Assembly: GCA_016650175.1 (NCBI GenBank)
Contig: JAENWG010000004.1
Span: 1-64,000 of the forward strand
From: Peptostreptococcaceae bacterium
GTDB taxonomy: Bacteria; Bacillota; Clostridia; Peptostreptococcales; Anaerovoracaceae
Length of the DNA stretch: 64,000 nucleotides
Reading direction: 5' to 3'
This document shows positions 36,742-46,217 of the stretch, piece by piece. Every line of letters starts with the position of its first letter. The stretch's first letter is position 1. The notes under the pieces were generated by a model. The model saw only the letters and a list, made by a program, of their open reading frames with translations, made no database searches and was not told where the DNA came from. Both the position numbers and the translations under genes were made by a program.

Positions 36742-37593
36742 CTATACCTCCCTTTTCTCAGCCACTACCATTCTATCATTTTTCGAAAGATCCTTTAAGA
36801 CCTTAACATTTATATATCTACCATCTTCATTTAACATCTTTATTAATTCCTCGCCTTGATTATATCCTATTTCTAAAAGCATAAATCCTTTGTCGTTTAA
36901 GTGGTCATATGCTTCATTTACAATTCTTCTGTAAAAACAAAGCCCATCTTCTCCACCATCTAAAGCCATTAAAGGTTCATAGTCTTTAACCTCTTGTTGA
37001 AGTTTAGGTATTTCGGTACTTTCTATGTATGGCGGATTTGAAATTATCATATCAAAGGATTGATTTATTGATCTAAACAAATCACTATTTATAACGGTGA
37101 TTTTGCCATTAACACCGTTTAACTCACTGTTATATTTTGCCACATCTAAAGCTTCTTTGCTTAAGTCTGCTAGGCTTACAAATACATTAGTAAGCTTTGC
37201 TACGGAAACGCCTATCGCACCGCTCCCTGTACAAATATCTAATACATCTTTAATTCTATCATTCTTTTTTATTAAATCAATTGCAATTTCTACAAGCTCT
37301 TCTGTTTCTCTTCTTGGTATTAAAACATGTTCATTAACCCTAAAAGTTAATCCCATAAATTCCTGGGTTTCTAATATATGCTGAATGGGTTTCCTCTTAC
37401 TTCTTTCGTCAATAAGACTAAAGAATTCCGCTTCTTTGTCTTTGTGTGCTTCTTCATCTCCCGACAAAAATAGCTCACTATTTGTAATATTTTCAACATA
37501 ACATAAAAGCATCTTCGCTTCATTTTTAGCATTGCTTATGCCTGCATTATTCAGACTCTTTGTTCCCACTTTTATCAGTTCGTTTAAATTCAT
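36742..37593 (-). CDS. prmC: Release factor glutamine methyltransferase
   Basis: VLIPRRETEELVE, DICTGSGAIGVSVAKL, IISNPPYIES. Confidence 0.95.
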   Translation of the reverse strand: MNLNELIKVGTKSLNNAGISNAKNEAKMLLCYVENITNSELFLSGDEEAHKDKEAEFFSLIDERSKRKPIQHILETQEFMGLTFRVNEHVLIPRRETEELVEIAIDLIKKNDRIKDVLDICTGSGAIGVSVAKLTNVFVSLADLSKEALDVAKYNSELNGVNGKITVINSDLFRSINQSFDMIISNPPYIESTEIPKLQQEVKDYEPLMALDGGEDGLCFYRRIVNEAYDHLNDKGFMLLEIGYNQGEELIKMLNEDGRYINVKVLKDLSKNDRMVVAEKREV

Positions 37594-38596
37594 CTAAATC
37601 TTCCTTATTCGTTATTATATTCCCCTCTAAATCAGAAATACCTTCAACTAGCGGTGCGTCGTCATCTACTAATACTGCTTTTACAGCCACTATAGCCACT
37701 TCAAGCATCTTGTCATCTGGTTCTTTAGTAGTAATCTTCTGTAAATATAGCCCGGGCATACTAAGTATTTCTACTAGTAAGTTATTGCTTCTGCCTGCCC
37801 ACCTTAACAATTCATAGCTCAAACCCGCTACAACTGGAATTAGTAGTATTCTTGATAAAAGCCTAATTAGAAGGTTTGGCCATCCCATTAATGAAAATAC
37901 TATTAAGCTTATAACCATTACAAAGACAAGAAAGCTAGTTCCACATCTAGGATGAAGTGTATAAAATTGCTGAGCATTTTCCGGTGTTAGCTCTAGCGAT
38001 TTCTCTAGGCAGTGTATCGTCTTATGCTCTGCTCCATGGTATTGGAACACTCTTTTTATGTCTTCCATTTTTGATATTAACAGTACATAGGCTACAAATA
38101 GTACTATTCTGAAAACACCTTCAACTAAGTTAAGAAGTATAACGGAGTCTGTAAATCTTCCTAGCCAATTCACTGCTGCTGTAGGGAACAAAACAAATAC
38201 GACTACAGTAAACAGCAAGGACAATATTACTGTAAGAACCAATAATATGTTCCATGCTTTTTCCATACTGAAATTATCAGAAACCCATTTTTCAAATTTA
38301 CTGTTTTCTGCTGGATCTTCTTCTGTAAATCTTTCGAGTATCTCAGCAGATTTCATCAAGGTTCCAGTACCCGTAACTAAAGAATTAATAAAGACTACTA
38401 CTCCTCTAACAATAGGTATTTTTGACAATTTGCCACGTTTTTTATTTTTTTCAGTACGCAAATATATTCTATCATCTGGAAGTCTCATGGCGATGGCGGT
38501 TCTATTTTCGCCCTTCATCATTATGCCTTCCATTATAGCTTGGCCACCTATTTGGGTTGGGCAAGCATCTTTTAAAAAGATTTTTTTTAAATCCAT
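37547..38596 (-). CDS. DUF1385 (YqhQ-like) membrane protein
   Basis: IGGQAIMEGIMMKGENRTAIAMR, YHGAEHKTIHCLE, LHPRCGTSFLVFVM. Confidence 0.93.
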   Translation of the reverse strand: MDLKKIFLKDACPTQIGGQAIMEGIMMKGENRTAIAMRLPDDRIYLRTEKNKKRGKLSKIPIVRGVVVFINSLVTGTGTLMKSAEILERFTEEDPAENSKFEKWVSDNFSMEKAWNILLVLTVILSLLFTVVVFVLFPTAAVNWLGRFTDSVILLNLVEGVFRIVLFVAYVLLISKMEDIKRVFQYHGAEHKTIHCLEKSLELTPENAQQFYTLHPRCGTSFLVFVMVISLIVFSLMGWPNLLIRLLSRILLIPVVAGLSYELLRWAGRSNNLLVEILSMPGLYLQKITTKEPDDKMLEVAIVAVKAVLVDDDAPLVEGISDLEGNIITNKEDLDEFKRTDKSGNKESE

Positions 38597-38608
38597 TATT
38601 TTTCTCCG

Positions 38609-39802
38609 CTAATCATTTAGTTTCGTCTTTTGCATTATCTTAATAAAGTCTTTATTGTTCTTGGTGTGTGAAATATTATCAATTATTTTTTCTGATATTT
38701 CCTGAGGGCTCCCACTAGACATGGCTTTTCTTATATTCCACATTACAGCAAACTCATCTGCTGTAAGCAGTAGGTCTTCACGTCTAGTCCCTGATCTATT
38801 AAGCTCAATCGCAGGGAATATTCTTCGTTCACTAAGTTTTCTATCTAAGTGAAGTTCCATATTGCCTGTACCCTTGAATTCTTCGTAAATAACATCATCC
38901 ATTCTGCTTCCTGTATCTACTAAGGCTGTAGCTAATATAGTTATACTTCCACCTTCTTCTATGTTTCTGGCTGCACCAAAAAATTTCTTTGGTGGATGAA
39001 GCGCGCCTGGGTCAAGTCCACCAGACAACGTTCTCCCTGACGAAGGAACCTCCAAGTTATATGCTCTAGCCAGTCTAGTTATGCTATCTAGAAGTATTAC
39101 AACATCTTTCCCATGTTCTGCAAGCCTCTTTGCTCTACTTAGAACCATTTCTGCCACCTTTACATGGTGTGCAGGCACTTCATCAAAGGTAGAATATATG
39201 ACTTCACCGTTTTTAAGCGACCTTTTCATGTCCGTTACTTCTTCAGGTCTTTCATCTACAAGAAGTACTATTAGCTCAATCTCAGGATAGTTCTTTTCTA
39301 GACTATGTGCTATTTTTTTTAACAAAACAGTTTTACCCGCTTTAGGCGGAGCTACTATTAATCCTCTTTGTCCTTTTCCTATTGGTGCAACTAGATCTAT
39401 AATTCTTGTAGAAAGTTCTATACTAGAATCTTCCAATACAAATTTTTCAGTAGGAAAAATTGGAGTTAGATTGTCAAAATTAGGCCTGTTTCTTGCTGTT
39501 TCTGGGTCTTCTCCGTTTACCGCTAAAACATAAAGTAGTGCTCCAAATTTTTCTGTGTCTTTAGGTTTTCTTGATATTCCTTTAATCTTGTCACCTTTTT
39601 TTAATCTGAATCTTCTGATTTGTGTAGGCGATACATAAATATCTTTTGATGATGTTAAGAAATTATTAAATCTAAGAAAGCCAAATCCCCCATCTGCAAT
39701 GTCTATAATCCCTTCTACTTCTGGGCGATCTTCTTGTTTTACTTCTTCTTGAATATTTTCATTTTCTGTTTTTATCACTTCTGTGTTGTTTTTTTCTGTC
39801 AT
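38609..39802 (-). CDS. rho: Transcription termination factor Rho
   Basis: [75 protein letters not shown]. Confidence 0.97.
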   Translation of the reverse strand: MTEKNNTEVIKTENENIQEEVKQEDRPEVEGIIDIADGGFGFLRFNNFLTSSKDIYVSPTQIRRFRLKKGDKIKGISRKPKDTEKFGALLYVLAVNGEDPETARNRPNFDNLTPIFPTEKFVLEDSSIELSTRIIDLVAPIGKGQRGLIVAPPKAGKTVLLKKIAHSLEKNYPEIELIVLLVDERPEEVTDMKRSLKNGEVIYSTFDEVPAHHVKVAEMVLSRAKRLAEHGKDVVILLDSITRLARAYNLEVPSSGRTLSGGLDPGALHPPKKFFGAARNIEEGGSITILATALVDTGSRMDDVIYEEFKGTGNMELHLDRKLSERRIFPAIELNRSGTRREDLLLTADEFAVMWNIRKAMSSGSPQEISEKIIDNISHTKNNKDFIKIMQKTKLND

Positions 39803-40959
39803 AGTTGTTCTGGCAATACCCCTCCTTTTTTGTCAATGCGTATATTTACCCACTCTTTGAAAAGTTGATACATTACTGATACTATCGGTATAAACAAGAT
39901 CATTCCTGTGACTCCAAACAAGCTTCCGCCTGTAGTTACCGCAACTAATACCCAAATAGATGGAAGTCCTAAACTTGTTCCTACTACATGAGGATAAATC
40001 ACGTTGCCTTCAATTTGCTGAAGTATTAATGAAATGATTAAATATGAAATAACTCTTATAGGACTAACTGTAAGTATAAATACAGCTCCAATTATTGTTC
40101 CTATAATAGCACCAAATATCGGTATAAGGGTTGAAAACCCAATAACTACCGCTATAACAGCTGCATATGGAAAACTAAATATCGATAGCACTATGAAAAA
40201 CAGCGTTCCTGTTATTAGTCCTTCAATGCATTGTCCGCTTAAAAATTTATGGAAAGCATCGTAAGTCATAATACTTACTTTTTCGACTTTTTTATAATGA
40301 TTTTTATTAAATATTGCATTTAACACTTTTTTTGCTTGTCTTTTTAAGTTTCCCTTTTGAGCCAAAATATAGCAAGCAAATACCAATCCAATTACTGTGC
40401 TAAATACAGCGCTTGCTATCGTAGTCACTATAGTAACTCCTGAAGACAATATTTCTCCTGCACTATCTTTTAAGTATGTAATGAAATTCGTTGTTATTTC
40501 ACTGAAGTTTATTGATAAGTCGCCTACAAATTCATTTAACGTTTCATTGCTTGACGTAATTCCGTTAAGCCAACTTATAAAATCAGGTATTACGTATTGC
40601 AGCGAATTAGCAAACACGATTAAAGATTTTCCCAGTTCAGGAACTACCCAAAGAGCTAATATCGCTAGTAAAAGTAATATGAAAATTGTGGATAATATTA
40701 TACTTACAAAACGACCTATTCCTTTTAGTCTTGGTTTCCCCTCAGTTTTATTAAGTGGAAAAAGTTTGCGCTCTATTGCTGACATAGGTACGTTTATGAT
40801 AAAAGCTATTACTCCTCCGATAAAAAACGGCTCAAGTATTCCAATGACTTTTGTAAAACCTACCGCTACAACATCAATTCTCATAGCAATTAATACCAAC
40901 GCTACTGAAAAAGCTATTAACATGGCAAGCCTTTTCATATTATTTTTTGTTAAGTCCAT
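39799..40959 (-). CDS. AI-2E family transporter (YdbI/PerM-like)
   Basis: Multi-[62 protein letters not shown]. Confidence 0.92.
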   Translation of the reverse strand: MDLTKNNMKRLAMLIAFSVALVLIAMRIDVVAVGFTKVIGILEPFFIGGVIAFIINVPMSAIERKLFPLNKTEGKPRLKGIGRFVSIILSTIFILLLLAILALWVVPELGKSLIVFANSLQYVIPDFISWLNGITSSNETLNEFVGDLSINFSEITTNFITYLKDSAGEILSSGVTIVTTIASAVFSTVIGLVFACYILAQKGNLKRQAKKVLNAIFNKNHYKKVEKVSIMTYDAFHKFLSGQCIEGLITGTLFFIVLSIFSFPYAAVIAVVIGFSTLIPIFGAIIGTIIGAVFILTVSPIRVISYLIISLILQQIEGNVIYPHVVGTSLGLPSIWVLVAVTTGGSLFGVTGMILFIPIVSVMYQLFKEWVNIRIDKKGGVLPEQL

Positions 40960-40972
40960 TATGTGTCCTTCC

Positions 40973-43900
40973 TTAGACTATTATATCACTAATGTCTAAA
41001 TCTTCATCTGAAACAAATTTATATTCTTCTTTATTAAAGAAGTCGTAAATACATGGAACAATATATAGCGTCATTAGCGTTGCATATGTTAGTCCTCCTA
41101 TGCATACAATAGCTACTGGCTGCATCATTTCAGTACCCATCTCTCTGCCTAGTGCCATAACTATAAGGCCACAAATAGTAGTTAAACTAGTCATAAGTAT
41201 AGGTCTCATCCTGGTTACACCTGCTTCAATTAGTGCGTCTCTTTTCTTATAACCTTTGGCCCTTAATTGATTTACATAATCAACAAGCACTATACCATTA
41301 TTAACGATTATTCCCACCAGCATTACTAATCCTATCATTGCGATTACGCTTAATAGGTTACCCGTAATAAGCAGTCCTAAGAATCCGCCTGTCATAGCAA
41401 GCGGAATAGTAAACATTATTATAAATGGTGACTTTAGCGACTGGAACTGCGCAACCATTATTAGATATATAAACAATACACCTAGAGCTAACATCATTGT
41501 CAGTTTTTTAATACCGTCCATTACAGTTTCGTTTTCACCATGGAATTCAACGCTCATACCTTCGGGAAGTTCTATTTTCTCTACGGCATTCATTGCTTTA
41601 GATGTTGTTAGTGTAATATTATATCCTTCTTCTAATGTTGCGCTAACTGTAATTATTCTGTTTTGATTTTTTCTTTTAATTACATTCAGCGTTTCTTTTT
41701 CTTCTACATCTGTTACATCTTTTAATAGAACATTGGTTTTTTCACCGGTTATAGAGGTTGCTTCTATTTCCATGTTCTCTATTTCGTCTCTAGTCATCTC
41801 AGAGTTTTTTGCATTCATAACCACAACTTCATAACTATTCTTATCTGTGTCAATCTCTGTCGCTATTATTGAGTTATTAATCTTTTGAGTAATAGCGGCG
41901 TAAACTGTCGCAACCATAAGACCTTTTTCCATTGCTTTCTTTTTATTTACTACGAAATGTAATTCCGGTTCAGAATCTTCTAGCCCATTATCAATTTCGT
42001 CAATTCCTTCTACATTTTTTAATTCTTTAGCTATTTCCTTTGCACTGTCTTGAAGTTCGGTTAAATCATTACCTTTAATTTCTATGGTAATACCGTCTCC
42101 TCCCATAGCCGTTGTAAAATCAGATATATCAGAACCGCTTGCTTCTACCTTTGCATTTTTCGGATAATCCAATTTATTAATTTCTTTTTCTATATCTAAG
42201 CTACTCTTACCATTGCTTTGATCAATCATCGCATACATAGTAACTTTGGAATAATCTGCTTTACCACCTGACATGTCCATCATGCTACCACCCATCATAG
42301 TTCCTACATCATTAACACCTTCGATGTTAGAAATTTGCTCAACTATGCCATCCGTCATTTCCTTCATTTCATTGTAATTTGTTTCGTCTGGATAAGTAAT
42401 TTCCACGCCTACTTGAGGAGAGTTCATTTCAGGCATAAATATGAAACCCTTTGATAATACTGAAACCGTACTAAATATAAGTAGCAGCGTTGCCACTATC
42501 AGTATTATAGCTTTGTGATTTAATACCCAGTCTAACGAGCTTCTATATTTAAGCATTACCTTGCCTTCTTCTTTTTTCTTAGGCATAGTATTTTTCAACA
42601 TTTTAGAAGACATAGCAGGAACTAACGTAAGTCCAATTATCAAACTTGCTATAAGCGCTACCGTAACGGTAATTGCCATATCCGAAAACAGTTGTTTCGT
42701 TAGTCCTTCAATAAATATAATTGGTACAAACACAGAGACAGTAGTTAGTGTTGATGCAATTATAGCTCCTGAAACTTGTTTTGCCCCAGCATACGAAGCT
42801 TTTGCAAGTGGTACTCCTTCGCTTCTAAGTCTGAATATATTTTCTATTACTACTACAGAATTATCGACGATCATACCTACCGCGACAGCTAACCCTGATA
42901 TTGATACTATGTTAATACTTACGTCAAACAAATACATGAGGAATATAGCGAACATCAAACTGGTCGGAATACTAATAATCGTAATTATCGTAGGTTTTAT
43001 GTCTTTTAAAAATAACAGCAATATTAAAAATGCAAATATTGCTCCAAACAGCAAGCTCTTAAGAATAGAAGATATCATAAGCCTAATATAATCGCCTTGG
43101 TCCATGAGACTTATTAGGTTTAGTCCTTCATGTTCAGCTGTTAATTCTTTTACTTTATCATTTATATTAGTAGATACTTCTGCCGTAGCATAATTAGATT
43201 GCTTCGACAACATTAATAAGACACTTGGATTTCCATTTAAATTAGCATAAGATGTATTGGAATTATCTTCTATATACACATCTGCAACATCGCTTAAGGT
43301 AATATCGCCTACACTTTCTGTGTCGATGCTCATTAGTAATAAATTTTTCATAGAATCAACAGATTCCACCTTATCACCAACACTTACTAAATATCGACCT
43401 TCTTCTTCGCCTATATATCCTGCAGGCATATCAAAATTCTGCGCCTTTAGCATATTGGCTACCATTTCTACGGTAATCATATCCCCAATATTAGCTTGTT
43501 CTCTAGCTGCTTCAGCTTCTGAATCTACCGTACTTAATGCCTTGCCTAATTCTGATTGCGCAGCACTTAGTGCTGTTTCAGTTTCTTCTAATTTGCTCTT
43601 GGAATCTTCTAAAAAAGATTTAGTTTGCAATAATTCTTGTTCAGTACCATCTAAATCGTTATTATACGAAGTGTACTGTGAAACAATCACATTTGGGTCA
43701 AGGGAAAGTCCATTGTCTGTAATAACTCCCGTGACGCCCTGGCCGAATTCGTCGCTGTCTAAGTCGCCTCCTAAAGTAAGTAAAGATTTACTTACTTGCA
43801 CACCTATTAACCCAACATTGACCTGGTCTAGTCCACTTTGAAGTTCTTCTTTACCTTCTATTATTTTAGTTAGACCATCGTCAACTTTTGCTTTTTGAGT

Positions 43901-44542
43901 AGTTATTTCATTTTTAGCTGTAGCAATTTTACTATTAATATCATTTAATACTTTATTATTTAGTTCGTCAATTTTATCTTGATTAATTGATACCATCAGA
44001 GTTTCTTCTAACATTCCATTTGTATCAACAGATGCCACACCGGTAGTTCCTTCTAATGCATCTAAAAGCTCTTCATCTAAAAACGCTGAAAGCTCTGCTT
44101 GGCTTTTCCCTTCGTATTCAACGGCCATTATGCTAATTGGAATCATACTAGGATTTAGTTTAAGGATAGTAGATGTTCCTACCCTATCATCCCATTCACC
44201 GCTAGCCATATTAATATCTTCTAAAATATCGACTACAACATTATCTATATCAGCTTGTTCATTAAATTCAATTGTTATAATTGAATAATTAGAGTTTGCT
44301 GTTGATTCAACATTTTCTACATTTTCAAGCATCATAAAAGATCGTTCAAGAGGCTTGTTTATGTCGTCTTCAACTTTTTCAGGAGTAGAACCCGGATAAG
44401 GCGTAATTACCACAACATAAGGAAGGTCCATTTTGGGGAAAAGGTCCGGAACCATACGAACATAAGCAACTATTCCTAATATTATTATCAATATTACCGC
44501 TACAAATATAGTAAACGGTTTTTTTACGCTCAATTTAATCAT
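40973..44542 (-). CDS. RND-family efflux permease (HAE1/AcrB-like)
   Basis: IKLSVKKPFTIFVAVILIIILGIVAYVRMVPDLFPKMDLPYVVVITPYPGSTPEKVE, 12-TM pattern, GMIVDNSVVVIENIFRLR, GIIVNNGIVLVDYVNQLRAKG. Confidence 0.93.
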   Translation of the reverse strand: MIKLSVKKPFTIFVAVILIIILGIVAYVRMVPDLFPKMDLPYVVVITPYPGSTPEKVEDDINKPLERSFMMLENVENVESTANSNYSIITIEFNEQADIDNVVVDILEDINMASGEWDDRVGTSTILKLNPSMIPISIMAVEYEGKSQAELSAFLDEELLDALEGTTGVASVDTNGMLEETLMVSINQDKIDELNNKVLNDINSKIATAKNEITTQKAKVDDGLTKIIEGKEELQSGLDQVNVGLIGVQVSKSLLTLGGDLDSDEFGQGVTGVITDNGLSLDPNVIVSQYTSYNNDLDGTEQELLQTKSFLEDSKSKLEETETALSAAQSELGKALSTVDSEAEAAREQANIGDMITVEMVANMLKAQNFDMPAGYIGEEEGRYLVSVGDKVESVDSMKNLLLMSIDTESVGDITLSDVADVYIEDNSNTSYANLNGNPSVLLMLSKQSNYATAEVSTNINDKVKELTAEHEGLNLISLMDQGDYIRLMISSILKSLLFGAIFAFLILLLFLKDIKPTIITIISIPTSLMFAIFLMYLFDVSINIVSISGLAVAVGMIVDNSVVVIENIFRLRSEGVPLAKASYAGAKQVSGAIIASTLTTVSVFVPIIFIEGLTKQLFSDMAITVTVALIASLIIGLTLVPAMSSKMLKNTMPKKKEEGKVMLKYRSSLDWVLNHKAIILIVATLLLIFSTVSVLSKGFIFMPEMNSPQVGVEITYPDETNYNEMKEMTDGIVEQISNIEGVNDVGTMMGGSMMDMSGGKADYSKVTMYAMIDQSNGKSSLDIEKEINKLDYPKNAKVEASGSDISDFTTAMGGDGITIEIKGNDLTELQDSAKEIAKELKNVEGIDEIDNGLEDSEPELHFVVNKKKAMEKGLMVATVYAAITQKINNSIIATEIDTDKNSYEVVVMNAKNSEMTRDEIENMEIEATSITGEKTNVLLKDVTDVEEKETLNVIKRKNQNRIITVSATLEEGYNITLTTSKAMNAVEKIELPEGMSVEFHGENETVMDGIKKLTMMLALGVLFIYLIMVAQFQSLKSPFIIMFTIPLAMTGGFLGLLITGNLLSVIAMIGLVMLVGIIVNNGIVLVDYVNQLRAKGYKKRDALIEAGVTRMRPILMTSLTTICGLIVMALGREMGTEMMQPVAIVCIGGLTYATLMTLYIVPCIYDFFNKEEYKFVSDEDLDISDIIV

Positions 44543-44606
44543 TTATTGTCCTCGTTTTATTGTTATTCTATCAAAATTATGGTAATATTCCGATAGGAGA
44601 GTGGAT

Positions 44607-45650
44607 ATGAAAAAGATAACTATTAATACTTCGCCATCTTATGATGTGATAATTGATGATAATATTCTTAATACTGTAAACGAAACGATATTAGAGTATA
44701 TTGAACCATGCAAAATTTGTATAATTACGGATAGTACCGTTAGTTCTCTTTATGCGAACAAAGTGAAAACGAGCTTGAAATCTTCAGGTTTTTTGGTTAT
44801 TAAGATTGTTTTCCCGCCGGGTGAACACTCTAAAAGTCTTTCTACTTATTCTAATATTTTAGAAGCAGTCGCAGACGAAGGTCTCACAAAAACTGATTGT
44901 ATTATAGCTTTAGGTGGCGGTGTAGTTGGCGATTTGGCAGGTTTTGTTGCTTCCTCATATATGAGAGGAATACAGTATATCCAAATACCTACAACTTACC
45001 TTGCTGCTTTAGATTCTTCTATTGGTGGGAAAACGGGCATCAATTTACTAAGAGGTAAGAACCTCGTTGGTACATTTTGGAACCCTAAACTCGTTTTATG
45101 CGATCCTACGGTTTTTAACACTTTACCTACCATTAGACGAATGGACGGAATCGCTGAGGCTATAAAATGCGCTGTCGTTACAGATAAATCGCTTCTTGGT
45201 CCTATAAAAAATAATTCCTATACTTATGTTATTGAACGATGTGTATCTATTAAAAAATCAATTGTTGAAGCTGACCAGTATGAAGAAAGCCTAAGGCAAC
45301 TTTTAAGTTTCGGGCATCTCATCGGACATGCCATAGAAAAACTTAGCGGTTACAGTGTATCTCATGGTCATGCAATAGCAGCAGGTATGATTTACGAAGC
45401 CAGAGCTGCTTACAAAATGGGTTTTACAGATACTGATATTTCTAAGGATCTAGAAACTATATTACGTACATTGGGCTTTACCCCGGAAGTTTCTTATACT
45501 GTGGAAGAACTAATGAAATATGTAATTATGTCCAAAAGAATTCACAAGGATACTATAGACATAGTTGTTCCTATTGAAATCGGAAAATGCAAACTTGCTA
45601 AATTGAACATGTATCAATTAGAAGAATATATCCGTGTAGGCAAAGAGTAG
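44607..45650 (+). CDS. aroB: 3-dehydroquinate synthase
   Basis: PPGEHSKSLSTYSNILEAVADEGLTKTDCIIALGGGVVGDLAGFVASSYMRGI, SSIGGKTGINL, LSFGHLIGHAIE. AGGAGA RBS favours ATG at 44607 over GTG at 44601. Confidence 0.95.
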   Translation: MKKITINTSPSYDVIIDDNILNTVNETILEYIEPCKICIITDSTVSSLYANKVKTSLKSSGFLVIKIVFPPGEHSKSLSTYSNILEAVADEGLTKTDCIIALGGGVVGDLAGFVASSYMRGIQYIQIPTTYLAALDSSIGGKTGINLLRGKNLVGTFWNPKLVLCDPTVFNTLPTIRRMDGIAEAIKCAVVTDKSLLGPIKNNSYTYVIERCVSIKKSIVEADQYEESLRQLLSFGHLIGHAIEKLSGYSVSHGHAIAAGMIYEARAAYKMGFTDTDISKDLETILRTLGFTPEVSYTVEELMKYVIMSKRIHKDTIDIVVPIEIGKCKLAKLNMYQLEEYIRVGKE

Positions 45651-45670
45651 TAACACTGCTCTTTGTTTTT
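45641..45670. terminator. Terminator hairpin overlapping aroB stop
   Basis: CAAAGAGTAG-TAACAC-TGCTCTTTG-TTTTTT. Confidence 0.6.
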
Positions 45671-46200
45671 TATTTTTCCCACTCTTCAGCAAGCAAAGAA
45701 AAAACATATGAGTTTCTCTTTTCTCCCGTAAATATTCTGCATGAGTTTCTTAATAAGCCTTCATACTTAAATCCACATTTTTCAATAACACGTTGAGATC
45801 TTTTATTAACCTCAGACGTATGTATAGCAATCACTTCTAGCTTTAAGTCCTCAAAGCCATAACGTATAACTTCTTTTGAAGCTTCGGTAATTATTCCTTT
45901 GCCCCACCATTCATGTTTTAAACCATATCCTAATTCTTTGCTTAATAAATCAGGTCTTATTCTATCATTTTCTAGGGCTATGTTCCCTATTATTTCTCCT
46001 GTTTCTTTATAGATTACTGCCCATGCTTCTACAGGTAGTAAAATATCTCGTAAAACTTCTTTTGACTCTTCTATATCTGCGTGAGGTTTCCAACCCGCAT
46101 GAGGACCAACGTCAGGGTGTTTCGCATACTCATAAAGCGACTTAGCATCTTCCATAGACCAAGCTCTCATAATTAGTCGTTTAGTTTCTAATGTTCTCAT
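45670..46200 (-). CDS. GNAT family (RimJ/RimL-like) N-acetyltransferase
   Basis: LETKRLIMRAWSMEDAKSLYEYAK, ELGYGLKHEWWGKGIITEASKEVIRYGF, NKRSQRVIEKCGFKYEGLLR. Confidence 0.92.
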   Translation of the reverse strand: MRTLETKRLIMRAWSMEDAKSLYEYAKHPDVGPHAGWKPHADIEESKEVLRDILLPVEAWAVIYKETGEIIGNIALENDRIRPDLLSKELGYGLKHEWWGKGIITEASKEVIRYGFEDLKLEVIAIHTSEVNKRSQRVIEKCGFKYEGLLRNSCRIFTGEKRNSYVFSLLAEEWEK

Positions 46201-46217
46201 ATACTTTTCTCTCTCCC

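Noticed and set aside
37547-37593. 47-nt overlap of prmC and DUF1385 genes
   Set aside because: Both termini look genuine and short overlaps are common in this compact operon; not interesting on its own
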